Notes under the pieces: model-generated
Told to the model about the DNA's origin: nothing
The model's input: the letters and a program-made list of their open reading frames with translations, nothing else
Database searches by the model: none
From: JBBQTQ01 sp038213135
Lineage (GTDB): Bacteria; Actinomycetota; Thermoleophilia; Gaiellales; Gaiellaceae
Length of the DNA: 64,000 nucleotides
NCBI GenBank assembly: GCA_038213135.1
Contig: JBBQTQ010000003.1
Location: forward strand, 7,362-71,361
Direction: 5' to 3'
Made by a program: the position numbers and the translations under genes
Shown: in pieces, positions 8,519-16,824 of the stretch
How positions within the stretch are numbered: position 1 is the stretch's first letter
Layout of the letters: each line of letters opens with the position of its first letter

Positions 8519-8602
8519 GCGGATGTGGCGGAATTGGTAGACGCGCACGGTTCAGGTCCGTGTGGGGGTAACCCCGTGGAGGTTCAAGTCCTCTCATCCG
8601 CA
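8519..8602 (+). tRNA. tRNA-Leu (CAG)
   Basis: An 84-nt class II tRNA. Acceptor GCGGATG pairs with CATCCGC (8595-8601). The anticodon arm CACGG-TTCAGGT-CCGTG gives anticodon CAG. It has a long variable arm and T-loop GTTCAAGTC. CCA is not encoded. Confidence 0.96.
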
Positions 8603-8638
8603 ACGCGCGGCGCTCGCCGCTTCGCGGCTCGCTTGCTT

Positions 8639-8667
8639 CACGGGGGAAACAGCCGGTTTCCCCCGTG
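8639..8667 (+). terminator. 12-bp perfect GC hairpin after tRNA-Leu
   Basis: Stem CACGGGGGAAAC (8639-8650) pairs with GTTTCCCCCGTG (8656-8667) around AGCCG. It fits a transcript end after the tRNA although there is no T-run. Nearly the same hairpin occurs just before pgk (21357-21383), so it is also a repeat unit. Confidence 0.5.
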
Positions 8668-8708
8668 AGCCCCCTTCCCACCGGTTACACGCGACTCCCG
8701 CGCGATGT

Positions 8709-8737
8709 GCCTCCGGCCGGCTGAGCCGGCCGGAGGC
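8709..8737 (+). repeat. 13-bp perfect palindrome with 3-nt loop
   Basis: GCCTCCGGCCGGC (8709-8721), loop TGA, then its exact complement (8725-8737). It lies 42 nt after the previous hairpin in the same intergenic gap. It could be a second terminator or part of a mobile palindromic element. Confidence 0.5.
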
Positions 8738-8788
8738 GGTTGATGCCCGACATTGACTCTAGTCTCCACACGAAGTGGCGTCGCCAAC

Positions 8789-9457
8789 GTGGCAACTGCT
8801 CCGCAGCCACGCGCGCACAGGCTTGCCTCGCCGATGGGACTAGTGGTTTGGGCAGGCCTGAGTGTCCTATTCATGGTGATCGGCTCGTTCGCGCCATGGG
8901 CGAAGGTGCTTGGGATTTCTGTGAACGGGACTGACGGCTCGAACGACGGCTGGGTCGTTCTCGGCGCGGCAGTGCTCGCAGCGCTGGTCATCGTCCCGTA
9001 CGTTCGTTACGGAGGCACGAGCAGAGCACTGTGCGTCCTTCCTGCACTGCTCGGCGGGGTCGGTGCCGCCGTAGCGATCTATGACAGGCAGAACATCTCA
9101 AGGAAGGTTGGGCAGCTGGGATCAGTTGGCTGGGGCCTCAACCTGGCCATGGCGGCCTCAATAAGCGTCGCCCTTGCCGCGATAGCCCTCCTCTTCGCTC
9201 GTCATTCCGACACCGTGATCGCCGGCGTGGGAGGCATGCATCGAGAGTGCCCGCACTGCAAAGAGCCCATGCGGCGGGACGCTTCGGTGTGTCCGCGTTG
9301 TCAGCGGGAGTCACCTGCTTGGCAGCTCCACGATGGTCGGTGGTGGGTACGAGGCGCTGACCAATGGTTGTGGCTCGATGAGCCGCGTGGGGAGTGGATC
9401 ACGTTCCAACCTGCGGGCACGTTCGCCGGGCCGAGCCGACCGCCGACGAGCCAGTAG
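8789..9457 (+). CDS. Membrane protein with cytosolic double-CxxC zinc ribbon
   Basis: About 222 residues: four hydrophobic segments (beginning near GLVVWAGLSVLFMVIG, WVVLGAAVLAALVIV, ALCVLPALLGGVG and LAMAASISVALAAIALLFA), then a zinc ribbon HCPHC-like pair (ECPHCKEPM...VCPRCQ) and a Trp-rich tail (WQLHDGRWWVRG, WLWLDEPRGEW) reminiscent of short WW-like modules on actinobacterial membrane proteins. Function unknown. GTG 8789 is preferred because TAGTCT (8760-8765) would place the transcript start just before it. TTG 8753 and ATG 8834 are alternatives. Confidence 0.65.
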   Translation: MATAPQPRAHRLASPMGLVVWAGLSVLFMVIGSFAPWAKVLGISVNGTDGSNDGWVVLGAAVLAALVIVPYVRYGGTSRALCVLPALLGGVGAAVAIYDRQNISRKVGQLGSVGWGLNLAMAASISVALAAIALLFARHSDTVIAGVGGMHRECPHCKEPMRRDASVCPRCQRESPAWQLHDGRWWVRGADQWLWLDEPRGEWITFQPAGTFAGPSRPPTSQ

Positions 9458-9733
9458 AGCACAGCCTGGATACAGCGCCGGGTCGACCACCAGCACGTCG
9501 ACCCCGCACCGCGAATGCCGTCGGGGAAGAAGGTGTACCTCCTTGGAATCGTGCCGATGTGCGGATTCCCGGCCACTCCTACCTTGAGTTCGAGCCGCCA
9601 GCTTTCGAGCCTCGCAGCGACTTCTCACGGACTCCGCGCGGAGGCAAACTGGCACGCCTCGGGCGGCAGGCGCAGCAGGACCGGCAGCCGGACCGGAAGC
9701 TGCGCTTGCTCGTCGCGGCCTGAAGTCCCGCAC

Positions 9734-9739
9734 TAAGCT
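9734..9739 (+). promoter_or_regulatory. Putative -10 box (TAAGCT), leaderless type
   Basis: TAAGCT ends 6 nt before ATG 9746. No Shine-Dalgarno sequence separates them. The 275 bases upstream of it, back to 9458, hold no gene that I can support. Confidence 0.4.
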
Positions 9740-9745
9740 TCGCCC

Positions 9746-10936
9746 ATGGAGACGCGGATCGCCGAGCCCGAGCTGCTCGAGAGGTTCGCCGCGCGCACCC
9801 GGGGTGGGGTGGGGGAGGCAATAGTCGAGATCATGGCGATCGCGGGCCGCACCGACCTGATCTCCTTCTGCGGCGGGATTCCCGATCCCACGATGCTGCC
9901 GGGCAAGGCGCTGGCGGAGATCCTCGCTGATCTCGTCGGGGACGAGCGCGCGTTCCAGTACGGGCCGACCGAAGGGCTCGCCTCGACGCGCGACTTTCTC
10001 GCGTCGCGGCTCGAGCGGATCGAAGGGCGGCGGCCGGGCGACGGCGAGCTGATCGTGACGAGCGGGGGCGTCGAGGCGATGGAGCTGCACGCGAAGGCGC
10101 TCGTCGATCCGGGCGACACGATCTTCGTCGAGGCGCCCACCTACCTCGGGGCGATCATGGCCTTCCAGGCCTACGACGCGAACGTCGTCGCGCTCGAGCT
10201 GGACGCGGACGGGCTCGACCCGGAAGCGGTCGAGCGCGAGCTGCGCGGCGGCGCGCGGCCGAAGTTCCTCTACACGATCCCCGAGTACCAGAACCCCGCC
10301 GGCGTGACGATGAGCGAAGAGCGCCGGCACGCGCTCGTCGAGCTCGCGCGCCGCTACGGCTTCCTACTCGTCGAGGACGTCGCCTACCGCGAGCTCGGCT
10401 TCGCTGACGGACTGCTGCCGAGCCTGTGGTCGCTCGCACCCGATGTCGTCGTCCAGATCGGGACGTTCTCGAAGATCTTCATGCCGGGCACCCGGCTCGG
10501 CTGGGCGGCCGGGCCGGCAGACGTGCTCGCCCGTCTCGTTTGGGCCAAGCAGACGACCGACCAGTGCGCGAGCGGACTGGCGCAGCGGTTGCTCGAGGAG
10601 TACGGACGGCGCGGACTGCTCGACGAAGGCATCGCCCGCTCGCGGGCGTTCTACGCGCAGCGCTGGCAGCTGACCGCGGCCGGCCTGGAGCACCACATGC
10701 CGGACGGCGTCGAGTGGACGATCCCGCGCGGCGGCTTCTTCACGTGGCTGACCCTGCCCCGAGGCGACACCACCGAGCTCTCACGCCAGGCCGTGGAGCA
10801 AGGCGTGGCGTTCGTCGCCGGCCCGCCCTTCTTCCCGGACGGCCGCGGCCACGAGAACCTCCGGCTCGCGTTCAGCCGGATCGCCGACGAGCAGATCGAC
10901 GACGGCCTCGCCCGCCTCGGCGCGCTGTTCAGCTAG
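9746..10936 (+). CDS. PLP-dependent fold-type I aminotransferase (LysN/2-aminoadipate aminotransferase-like)
   Basis: 396 residues of the class I/II aminotransferase fold as in LysN and the catalytic half of MocR proteins, but with no N-terminal GntR domain. Motifs: SFCGGIPDP near the start, FQYGPTEG, VTSGGVEAMEL, TIPEYQNPAG (binds the PLP ring and substrate carboxylate), VEDVAYREL and the Schiff-base lysine K243 in GTFSKIFMPGTRLGW. It transfers amino groups between an amino acid and a 2-oxo acid; the substrate cannot be read from sequence. Monocistronic, with a leaderless-type start. Confidence 0.88.
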   Translation: METRIAEPELLERFAARTRGGVGEAIVEIMAIAGRTDLISFCGGIPDPTMLPGKALAEILADLVGDERAFQYGPTEGLASTRDFLASRLERIEGRRPGDGELIVTSGGVEAMELHAKALVDPGDTIFVEAPTYLGAIMAFQAYDANVVALELDADGLDPEAVERELRGGARPKFLYTIPEYQNPAGVTMSEERRHALVELARRYGFLLVEDVAYRELGFADGLLPSLWSLAPDVVVQIGTFSKIFMPGTRLGWAAGPADVLARLVWAKQTTDQCASGLAQRLLEEYGRRGLLDEGIARSRAFYAQRWQLTAAGLEHHMPDGVEWTIPRGGFFTWLTLPRGDTTELSRQAVEQGVAFVAGPPFFPDGRGHENLRLAFSRIADEQIDDGLARLGALFS

Positions 10937-11327
10937 GCCGGAGCGAGTCGGCGAACTGCTTCAGGTCGGCGAGGTGGACCTTGTTCAGGGTCACCTCGCA
11001 CTGCGCGTAGATCACGACCGCCTGCGAGCCACCTTCGAAGAGATCCGAGCGGCTGTTGCACGTGGCCGTCCGGTAGGAGAGCCACGCGCGCTCGGCGGCG
11101 ACGAAGTGGACGCGAGCCTGGTTGCTCCGCAGCAGCTTGAAGACGACCTTGACCTCCGCGTTGATCTGCGCGTCGGTCTTCAGGACCTGGTGCTCCGCGC
11201 ATCCCTCCATGCCGAGCGTGTTGTTCGGGTTGCAACGGAGCGGCGTGAAGCTCTCGTGGATCACAGGTGGCGAAGGCGCGGGCGCGGTTGCGATCGCGGC
11301 GACGACGAAGAGCAGCGCGCCGATCAC
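10929..11327 (-). CDS. Secreted LprI-like (DUF1311) protein
   Basis: 132 residues with an N-terminal signal segment (ALLFVVAAIATA). The mature part has the LprI/DUF1311 pattern: Cys at ~32 and ~43, then RAWLSYRTATCNSRSDL and a late Cys (YAQCEV). Relatives of this fold include lysozyme-inhibitor-like lipoproteins; no lipobox is seen here. The start overlaps by 4 nt the stop of the upstream peroxiredoxin gene, so the two are co-transcribed. Inhibition of lysozyme is family precedent, not shown. Confidence 0.7.
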   Translation of the reverse strand: MIGALLFVVAAIATAPAPSPPVIHESFTPLRCNPNNTLGMEGCAEHQVLKTDAQINAEVKVVFKLLRSNQARVHFVAAERAWLSYRTATCNSRSDLFEGGSQAVVIYAQCEVTLNKVHLADLKQFADSLRPS

Positions 11328-11779
11328 GGCAGCACCGCGAGGACGTCGTCGGCGTGGCTTTGCGGGTTCACCTTGCGCATCACCTTGGCCACCTTTCCCT
11401 CGGAGTCGATGACGAACGTCGAGCGCTCGACGCCCATGTACTTCTTGCCGGCGAAGTTCTTCTCGACCCAGACGCCGTAGTCCTCCGCGGTTTGATGGTC
11501 GGGATCGGCGAGGAGCGTGAACGGCAGCTCGTACTTCGTCTTGAACTTCGAGTGCGAGCGCTCGTCGTCGGGCGAGACGCCGAGCACCACCGCGCCACGC
11601 TTGCCGAACTCCGCGTAGGCGTCCCGGATCCCGCAGGCCTGCGCCGCGCAGCCGGGCGTGTCGTCCTTCGGATAGAAGTAGAGGACGACCGGCTTGCCAC
11701 GGAACGACGAGAGGCTGACCGTCTCGCCCTCGTCGGTCTGGAGCTCGAAACCAGGGGCCGGCTTGCCCTCCTCGATCAC
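11324..11779 (-). CDS. bcp: Thioredoxin-dependent peroxiredoxin (Bcp/PrxQ type)
   Basis: 151 residues from GTG 11779; the longer frame to 11962 runs antisense into the next gene. It reduces hydroperoxides with a peroxidatic Cys44 in YPKDDTPGCAAQAC and a resolving Cys49 five residues later, the atypical 2-Cys PrxQ arrangement. Later motifs KYELPFTLLADPD and GVERSTFVIDSEGKV fit the family. It is the first gene of a two-gene unit with the LprI-like protein and shares a symmetric TAGCTA box with the divergent membrane-protein gene. Confidence 0.92.
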   Translation of the reverse strand: MIEEGKPAPGFELQTDEGETVSLSSFRGKPVVLYFYPKDDTPGCAAQACGIRDAYAEFGKRGAVVLGVSPDDERSHSKFKTKYELPFTLLADPDHQTAEDYGVWVEKNFAGKKYMGVERSTFVIDSEGKVAKVMRKVNPQSHADDVLAVLP

Positions 11780-11789
11780 GCCGGGATGG

Positions 11790-11795
11790 TAGCTA
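11790..11795. promoter_or_regulatory. Palindromic -10 box (TAGCTA) between divergent genes
   Basis: TAGCTA, inside the larger palindrome GGTAGCTACC, reads the same on both strands. It lies 10 nt from the bcp GTG (11779, minus) and 12 nt from ATG 11808 (plus) in a 28-bp spacer. One symmetric box could fire both ways. Confidence 0.45.
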
Positions 11796-11807
11796 CCCTG
11801 GACGTGG

Positions 11808-12179
11808 ATGCGCCTGTTCCGGGAGATGAACCCGACGCTGCGCGGCTTCCTGATCATCGCGGCGGTGGCGGCGGTGATCGCCGCGCTCCAGTTGCAGACG
11901 ACGCTCGTGGCGATCTCGGCGCTCCTCCAGATCGCGTTCCTGCTCGCGATCGCGTTCTTCATCTACCTCGTCTGGCGGGACCGGCGTTCGGAGATCGGGA
12001 TGTGGTCGGCCCGTGCGCGCGTGACGTTCTACGGCGCGGCGCTGCTGATCGTCACCGATGTCGGCGCCTACTGGTACAACCGGCCCGGCGGCGTCGACGC
12101 GGTCGCGTTCATCCTGGTGCTCGGGTTCTGCGCGTTCGCCATGTGGCGCGTCTGGCGCGACCAGCATCGCTACGCCTAG
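11808..12179 (+). CDS. Small four-helix membrane protein, function unknown
   Basis: 123 residues with hydrophobic segments at about 13-28, 30-52, 70-90 and 95-112 and basic loops (WRDRRSEIG, WRVWRDQHRYA). No domain is recognised. The positive-inside pattern suggests cytoplasmic ends. Divergent from bcp, convergent with hemQ. Real-gene support is the codon use and well-formed transmembrane segments. Confidence 0.65.
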   Translation: MRLFREMNPTLRGFLIIAAVAAVIAALQLQTTLVAISALLQIAFLLAIAFFIYLVWRDRRSEIGMWSARARVTFYGAALLIVTDVGAYWYNRPGGVDAVAFILVLGFCAFAMWRVWRDQHRYA

Positions 12180-12212
12180 CTGTCCCGTCGAGCCTGGTCC
12201 GGAGTGCAGGGG

Positions 12213-12309
12213 ACCGGTGACAGTCACCAAACGTTCGGTTCGCCCGGCCGCGACCGCGCGAACTGCCGCTCCTGAGCCAAGCGGCTCCTACCCGGTGACT
12301 GTCACCGGT
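12213..12309. repeat. 97-nt intergenic element with perfect 16-bp terminal inverted repeats
   Basis: ACCGGTGACAGTCACC (12213-12228) is exactly complementary to GGTGACTGTCACCGGT (12294-12309). Each arm holds a sub-palindrome (GGTGACnGTCACC), and a small GAGCC/GGCTC hairpin lies inside. It sits between two convergent genes. The layout suggests a miniature palindromic mobile element or a bidirectional terminator; no flanking duplication is obvious. Confidence 0.6.
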
Positions 12310-12323
12310 TTGGCTGGTTCGGA

Positions 12324-13013
12324 CTAGGCCTCGACGCGGGTGGCGGCGCCGTCCAGCTCGTCGAGCGCTTCCCGGATCGGGGCGTGGCGGCCGACGAAGA
12401 TCGGCGTGTCGCGCTCGGTGTAGCGGCTCGCCTCCGACTCCCGCAGCGTCAGCATCAGGTGCATGAAGTCCGCGGGCTCGTCGCACTCGAACGCCGTCAT
12501 GAACTCCTGGTCGTCGATTCCGAACGAGTACGTCGTGTGGTTGTGGATCGAGGCGAACTCGTGCCCGATCCGGATGTGCTCGTCCATCGCGCGCTGGCGC
12601 TCCTCGACCGGCAGCGCGTACCAGGGGCGCACTTTCACGAACGGGTAGACGACGAGGTACGGCGAGTCTCTGGGCGTGATCTTGCGCGCGCGCCGTGCGT
12701 TCGTGTACTGCGAAGCCTTCGTGGTCGCGAGATACGAGTACGAGGTCTCGAGCCAGCCGGCGAGCGGAGTCGAGTTCAGCTCCGAGCCGAGCTCGCCGAG
12801 GTCGGCGTAGCGCTCGGTGATCTTCCAGAGGAAGAAGTCGCAGTCGGGCCGGACGCCCACGGTCGAATAGCTCCGCAGGCCCTCCATCCGCTCGGCCCAG
12901 CGCTCGACCACCTCCGCAAAGGCGTCCTTGCCGGCGGCCCGCTCCTCGATCGGGAGCCGCCGCCAGGCGGGGTCGACCTTGAAGCAGGTGTACGCGACGT
13001 ACTGCCCGTCCAC
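12324..13013 (-). CDS. hemQ: Coproheme decarboxylase HemQ (chlorite dismutase family)
   Basis: 229 residues. HemQ performs the last step of the coproporphyrin-dependent haem pathway of Actinobacteria and Firmicutes, oxidative decarboxylation of coproheme to haem b with H2O2. Motifs: YPFVK (Tyr123, Lys127), WYALPVEERQRAMDEH with His146 as the probable proximal ligand, TYSFGIDDQEFM and DTPIFVGR. Residue roles are transferred from HemQ of Firmicutes. Chlorite dismutation is unlikely because the distal Arg context is absent. The GTG start lies 7 nt after a minus-strand TAGCAT box (13021-13026) that overlaps the upstream gene's stop. Confidence 0.92.
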   Translation of the reverse strand: MDGQYVAYTCFKVDPAWRRLPIEERAAGKDAFAEVVERWAERMEGLRSYSTVGVRPDCDFFLWKITERYADLGELGSELNSTPLAGWLETSYSYLATTKASQYTNARRARKITPRDSPYLVVYPFVKVRPWYALPVEERQRAMDEHIRIGHEFASIHNHTTYSFGIDDQEFMTAFECDEPADFMHLMLTLRESEASRYTERDTPIFVGRHAPIREALDELDGAATRVEA

Positions 13014-13023
13014 GCCGGAAATG

Positions 13024-14196
13024 CTAGCCGGAGCAGTTCGGGGAGCCGGACTCGGCGGCGAGCGCGGATTCCCTCACAAGAGCCAGGCTGGTCTTCGCTG
13101 TGTCATCCGCGTAGAAGAGCCCGGACTGCCAGGCGCCGAGATCGGCCTCGTCGCTGACGTGGAAGAGCAGCAGCCCGATCACGTTTCTTTGACAAGCCGC
13201 GATCGAAATCGCCTTGCGGTAGTACAGCGCCTGCGTCGCTTCGGGAACGGCGTCCCTGGCTGCGACCGCTGCCATGTTCGAGTAGGCGACGATCTTCGTG
13301 ACGCCCACCTGTGTCTGGACGCCGAACTCGTCGTAGAGCACCGGCAACCTCGAGCCGAGCTGCACGGTCCCGTCGAACGCCTTGCCGAGGAGCTGCATCA
13401 GCTTTCCGTAGTCGTTGATCGAGATGGTCGTGCCGTGCACATGCTGGAAGCTCGGGTCCTGGCGCGAGGTGTCCATGTACGGATGAAATGCGAACGTGTC
13501 CATGATCGGCTGCGTCCGGCCGCTGCGGCGGTAGGCGGCTCCGAGGTCGGGGATGAACGTCGTCGGCGAATGTGTCTGCCGGCCGGAGCGCGGGTCGTCG
13601 CCTCCTCGCGGCGAGACCGCCCCGCCGATCACGTCGATACTGGGATCGACTGCCTTCAGCGCGTCGTAGGTCTGGGCGAGCAGCGCTTCGTACGCCGTCG
13701 CGGCAGCGTCGCTTCCCCTCGGGCCGAACTGCGGCATCCAGAAGCGGTTCAGATTGGGCTCGTTGCCGATGATGAAGTCGTGCACCGTGGGCAGTTGCTG
13801 CGCCGCCGAGGCCGCGTACGCGACGAAGTCCGACTGCGCCTGAGGCGTGACCGGCGTGACCGAGCTACCCATCGGGTAGATCGATACGAAGAGCCGGACG
13901 CCGTCGAGGTCCGCCGCGAGCGCCGAGTTCTGCAGCATCGTCAAGTCGTTTCCGTCGAGCGTCCTGATCCCGGGCGTCCAGATCAGCGTGACTCGAATTG
14001 CGTTCAGCCCGGCAAGCTGCGCGAGATCCATCTTCACCTTCGCGAGCACCGGGTCGGACTGCTTCGAGGAGTCCTCCGCGGCGCCGACGAGCAAGCGCGG
14101 CTGCGCGAACGCGGGGCCCGCCAGCGCGCAGGCAAGCAGGCAGACGAGAGCTGTCAGAAAAGGCCGAATAGAAAGGCGTCCTCGGGGAGGGGCCAA
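13024..14196 (-). CDS. Secreted glycoside-hydrolase-like TIM-barrel protein (paralogue 1)
   Basis: About 390 residues with an export signal (RPFLTALVCLLACALAGPAFA). The barrel keeps the two acids of clan GH-A: DFIIGNEPNLNRFW (acid/base Glu) and LPVLYDEFGVQT (nucleophile Glu), with FAFHPYMDTS between. It probably cleaves or binds a polysaccharide outside the cell; the substrate is unknown. A clear paralogue lies at 46133-47614 (GNEPNERYFWQPQFG). The start is uncertain: TTG 14196 is the only usual codon before the signal peptide. The frame stays open far upstream through antisense uvrC, but that part is not coding. Confidence 0.75.
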   Translation of the reverse strand: MAPPRGRLSIRPFLTALVCLLACALAGPAFAQPRLLVGAAEDSSKQSDPVLAKVKMDLAQLAGLNAIRVTLIWTPGIRTLDGNDLTMLQNSALAADLDGVRLFVSIYPMGSSVTPVTPQAQSDFVAYAASAAQQLPTVHDFIIGNEPNLNRFWMPQFGPRGSDAAATAYEALLAQTYDALKAVDPSIDVIGGAVSPRGGDDPRSGRQTHSPTTFIPDLGAAYRRSGRTQPIMDTFAFHPYMDTSRQDPSFQHVHGTTISINDYGKLMQLLGKAFDGTVQLGSRLPVLYDEFGVQTQVGVTKIVAYSNMAAVAARDAVPEATQALYYRKAISIAACQRNVIGLLLFHVSDEADLGAWQSGLFYADDTAKTSLALVRESALAAESGSPNCSG

Positions 14197-14265
14197 AGTA
14201 GCAGGTTCGGCGGCCGAATTTGCGCAAACTGCGCGGACAGGACCGCTGGCTAGGCTTGACCGGCC

Positions 14266-16116
14266 ATGGCCGAACAGCTCGAAGCGCGCCTCAAGAGCCT
14301 GCCCGCGAAGCCCGGGGTCTACGTCTTCCGCGACGAAGGCGGCGGCGTGCTCTACATCGGCAAGGCGAAGTCGCTTCGGCCGCGAGTGCGCAGCTACTTC
14401 CAGAAAGGCGGCGACGGCCGCGCCTCGATGGCGCAGTTGGCCGGCCGGGTCGCCGACATCGAAGTGATCGTCACCGGCACCGAGGTCGAGGCGCTGCATC
14501 TGGAGCAGAACCTGGTCAAGCGCCACCGGCCGCCGTTCAACGTGCGCCTCCGCGACGACAAGTCGTTCCCGTACATCGCAGTCACGGTCTCGGACGAGTA
14601 CCCGCGAGTCATGTTCACACGTGAGCGACACCGTCGCGGCGTCGTCTACTTCGGTCCGTACGCGAACGCAAAGAAGGTGCGCGGCACGCTCGAGGTGCTG
14701 AACCGCGTCTTCCAGTTCCGGCCCTGTGAGGGCCCGAAGCCCGGTCGCCACTCGGGGATCCCGTGCCTCGACTACCACATCGACCGCTGCAAGGCGCCGT
14801 GCGTGAACTACATTTCGCGCGAGGACTACGGGCAGCTCATCGAAGGCGTGATCGAGTTCCTCTCGGGGGAGACCCGGCCGATCCAGCGCGAGCTCGAGCG
14901 GCGGATGCAGGAGGCAGCCGCCGAGGAGCGCTTCGAGGACGCCGCGCGCTACCGCAACCGGCTCTTCGCGATTCGCCACCTCGCCGAGCGCCAGACCGCC
15001 GACAAGGCCGCGGTCGGCACGGTCGACGTGATCGGGATCGCGATCGACGGCGACCGGGCGGCCGTCCAGATCTTCCCGCTGCGCGACGGCAAGATGGTCG
15101 ACCGGCACAGCTTCCACCTCGAGAACGTCGACGGGCAGGACACGGCGACGGTGCTGGAGGCGTTCTGCCTCGAGTACTACGGCTCGTCGCCGAGCGTGCC
15201 GCCGCAGATCGTCGTGCCGGCGGACGCGGGCGACACTGCGGCGCTCGCCGAGTTCCTCTCCGAGCGGCGCGGTGCTCGGGTCGAGGTGCGCGCGCCGGCA
15301 CGCGGCGAGAAGCGGCGCCTGCAAGGGCTGGCCGAGCAGAACGCGCGGCTGGCGCTCGAGTCGGAGGCGGTCCAGACCGAGCGCAAGCGCCTCCGCCGTG
15401 TCGAAGCGCTCGAGGAGCTGCGCGAGGCGCTGAACCTGGAGAGCCTGCCGATCCGGATCGAGTGCTTCGACATCTCGACGATCCAGGGCACGGCCTCGGT
15501 CGGCTCGATGGTCGTGTTCGAGGACGCCGTTCCGAAGAAGGCGCATTACCGCAAGTTCGGCGTCGGCACCATCGACGGCCAGGACGACTTCGCCTCGATG
15601 GCCGAGGTCGTCTCCCGCCGCTTCGCCCGGCTTCGTGACGTGGCGGCCGACGAGTACGACGAGGGCTTCGCGTCGACCCCGAACCTGGTCGTGATCGACG
15701 GGGGCAAGGGCCAGCTCTCCGCGGCGCTGGCAGCGATGCAGGCCTACGATCTGCCGCGCGTGGCCGTGATCGCGCTCGCCAAGCGAGAGGAGGAGGTCTT
15801 CCTGCCCGGTCGCGCGGAGCCGGTCCTGCTCGAACGCGACTCGGCCGGACTCCAACTCCTCCAGCGGCTCCGCGACGAGGCGCACCGCTTCGCGCTCGGC
15901 TTCCACCGGCAACGCCGCGACGCCCAGGCGCGAGAGTCGATCTTCGACGAGCTGGAGGGGATCGGGCCGACGCGGCGGCGGGCTCTGATCCGGCATTTCG
16001 GCTCCGCCGAGCGCTTCCTCGCGGCGAGCGAAGCGGAGCTGGAGGGCGTCCCCGGGATCCCGCCGAAGACTGCTCGGCGGATCTACGCGCAGCTGCACAA
16101 GGCGGGCCGCGGATGA
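14266..16116 (+). CDS. uvrC: Excinuclease ABC subunit C (UvrC)
   Basis: 616 residues, normal length. UvrC makes both incisions in nucleotide excision repair. Domains: GIY-YIG nuclease (~15-95; KPGVYVFRDEGGGVLYIGKAKSLRPRV), a Cys cluster (~148-172; FRPCEGP...CLDYHIDRCKAPCVNYI), UVR motif (~200-235), RNase H-like C-terminal nuclease (~370-540; IECFDISTIQG, VVIDGGKGQL) and tandem HhH (~555-615; LEGIGPTRRRALIRHFGS). ATG 14266 lies 9 nt after TAGGCT (14251-14256), so the transcript may be leaderless. Its stop overlaps the next start by 4 nt. No LexA box is seen upstream. Confidence 0.97.
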   Translation: MAEQLEARLKSLPAKPGVYVFRDEGGGVLYIGKAKSLRPRVRSYFQKGGDGRASMAQLAGRVADIEVIVTGTEVEALHLEQNLVKRHRPPFNVRLRDDKSFPYIAVTVSDEYPRVMFTRERHRRGVVYFGPYANAKKVRGTLEVLNRVFQFRPCEGPKPGRHSGIPCLDYHIDRCKAPCVNYISREDYGQLIEGVIEFLSGETRPIQRELERRMQEAAAEERFEDAARYRNRLFAIRHLAERQTADKAAVGTVDVIGIAIDGDRAAVQIFPLRDGKMVDRHSFHLENVDGQDTATVLEAFCLEYYGSSPSVPPQIVVPADAGDTAALAEFLSERRGARVEVRAPARGEKRRLQGLAEQNARLALESEAVQTERKRLRRVEALEELREALNLESLPIRIECFDISTIQGTASVGSMVVFEDAVPKKAHYRKFGVGTIDGQDDFASMAEVVSRRFARLRDVAADEYDEGFASTPNLVVIDGGKGQLSAALAAMQAYDLPRVAVIALAKREEEVFLPGRAEPVLLERDSAGLQLLQRLRDEAHRFALGFHRQRRDAQARESIFDELEGIGPTRRRALIRHFGSAERFLAASEAELEGVPGIPPKTARRIYAQLHKAGRG

Positions 16117-16694
16117 AGCGGATCGCTGTGTTCGGAGTGCTCGTGCTGGCTGGGTGTGGAAGCGCTATGCCCAAGCAGACAGCCCAGCCCGCGCCGACCC
16201 CGGATGCGGTCGCGCGCGCATTCGTCCACGCGGCCGCGGCCGGCGACTACGGGGCGACGCTCGAGGCCCGCTTCATGCCCTTCGCGAAGGGTTACAAGAC
16301 GCTCGTCTCGGAACGGGTCGTCGGACCCTTCGGCGTGATCGGCATCCGCCGCGGCCGGCAGGTCGAGGCGATCGTGATGCGCAAGAACGGCCTCGTCTGG
16401 AAGGTCGATCTCCTCCAGCCGCTCAAGATCAACCCGCTCGGCCCGCAGCCGGGCGCGCGGGAACCGGTCGTGCAGCAGGTCGCCGTCGAAGTGCGAGGTA
16501 TCCACGGCCACGGCGTTGCCGTGCTCTACCTCGACGGCGTCACGCTCGACTCGAAGTCGGCGTTCGGCCCGACGAGCGTCACGGTCTATGCGAACCTGGC
16601 GGCGCCTCTTGCGAAGGGATCGCACAGCGTGGTCGTCTTCGCGAATGCGGCCGCGAAAGCGGCCGCGTTTGCCTGGTCCTTCAGCGTCCGCTAG
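16113..16694 (+). CDS. Putative lipoprotein with NTF2-like and Ig-like parts
   Basis: 193 residues. Signal peptide with lipobox LAGC (Cys15), so it is probably lipid-anchored. Residues ~30-100 (PDAVARAFVHAAAAGDYGATLEA) look like an NTF2/SnoaL-type cone; the C-terminal half (VEVRGIHGHGVAVLYLDG, SVTVYANL, HSVVVFANAAA) looks like a beta-sandwich. ATG overlaps the uvrC stop (ATGA), so it is translated from the uvrC transcript, but no functional link to repair is evident. Confidence 0.65.
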   Translation: MKRIAVFGVLVLAGCGSAMPKQTAQPAPTPDAVARAFVHAAAAGDYGATLEARFMPFAKGYKTLVSERVVGPFGVIGIRRGRQVEAIVMRKNGLVWKVDLLQPLKINPLGPQPGAREPVVQQVAVEVRGIHGHGVAVLYLDGVTLDSKSAFGPTSVTVYANLAAPLAKGSHSVVVFANAAAKAAAFAWSFSVR

Positions 16695-16824
16695 CCGCGG
16701 ACAGGAAGGAGCAGAACGAGGAGGGTGAGCCAGCCGGCTGCGACGACGACGAATCTCATGACGGCCACGGTACTGACCGCCTGTTAGGCCGAGGTGAGTA
16801 GAAGTTAGACGGGCGTAAAAATTC

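Noticed and set aside
9458..9733. Gap with several short frames on both strands (for example 9515-9736)
   Set aside because: No domain, no promoter or ribosome site at the frame starts, and Arg/Ser-rich composition. I see no gene here.
14219..14228. TTTGCGCAAA palindrome upstream of uvrC
   Set aside because: It could be an operator, but it is only 10 bp, does not fit the LexA dyad seen at 51836 and 51861, and has no second copy in the window.
14200..16098. Upstream two-thirds of a 1024-residue minus-strand frame
   Set aside because: Only the part below 14196 is a real secreted protein; the rest runs antisense to uvrC and has no domain.
16691..16759. 22-codon minus-strand ORF encoding a single hydrophobic helix
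   Set aside because: Attractive as a microprotein, but it has no ribosome site, overlaps the lipoprotein stop, and such short hydrophobic frames are common by chance in GC-rich DNA.
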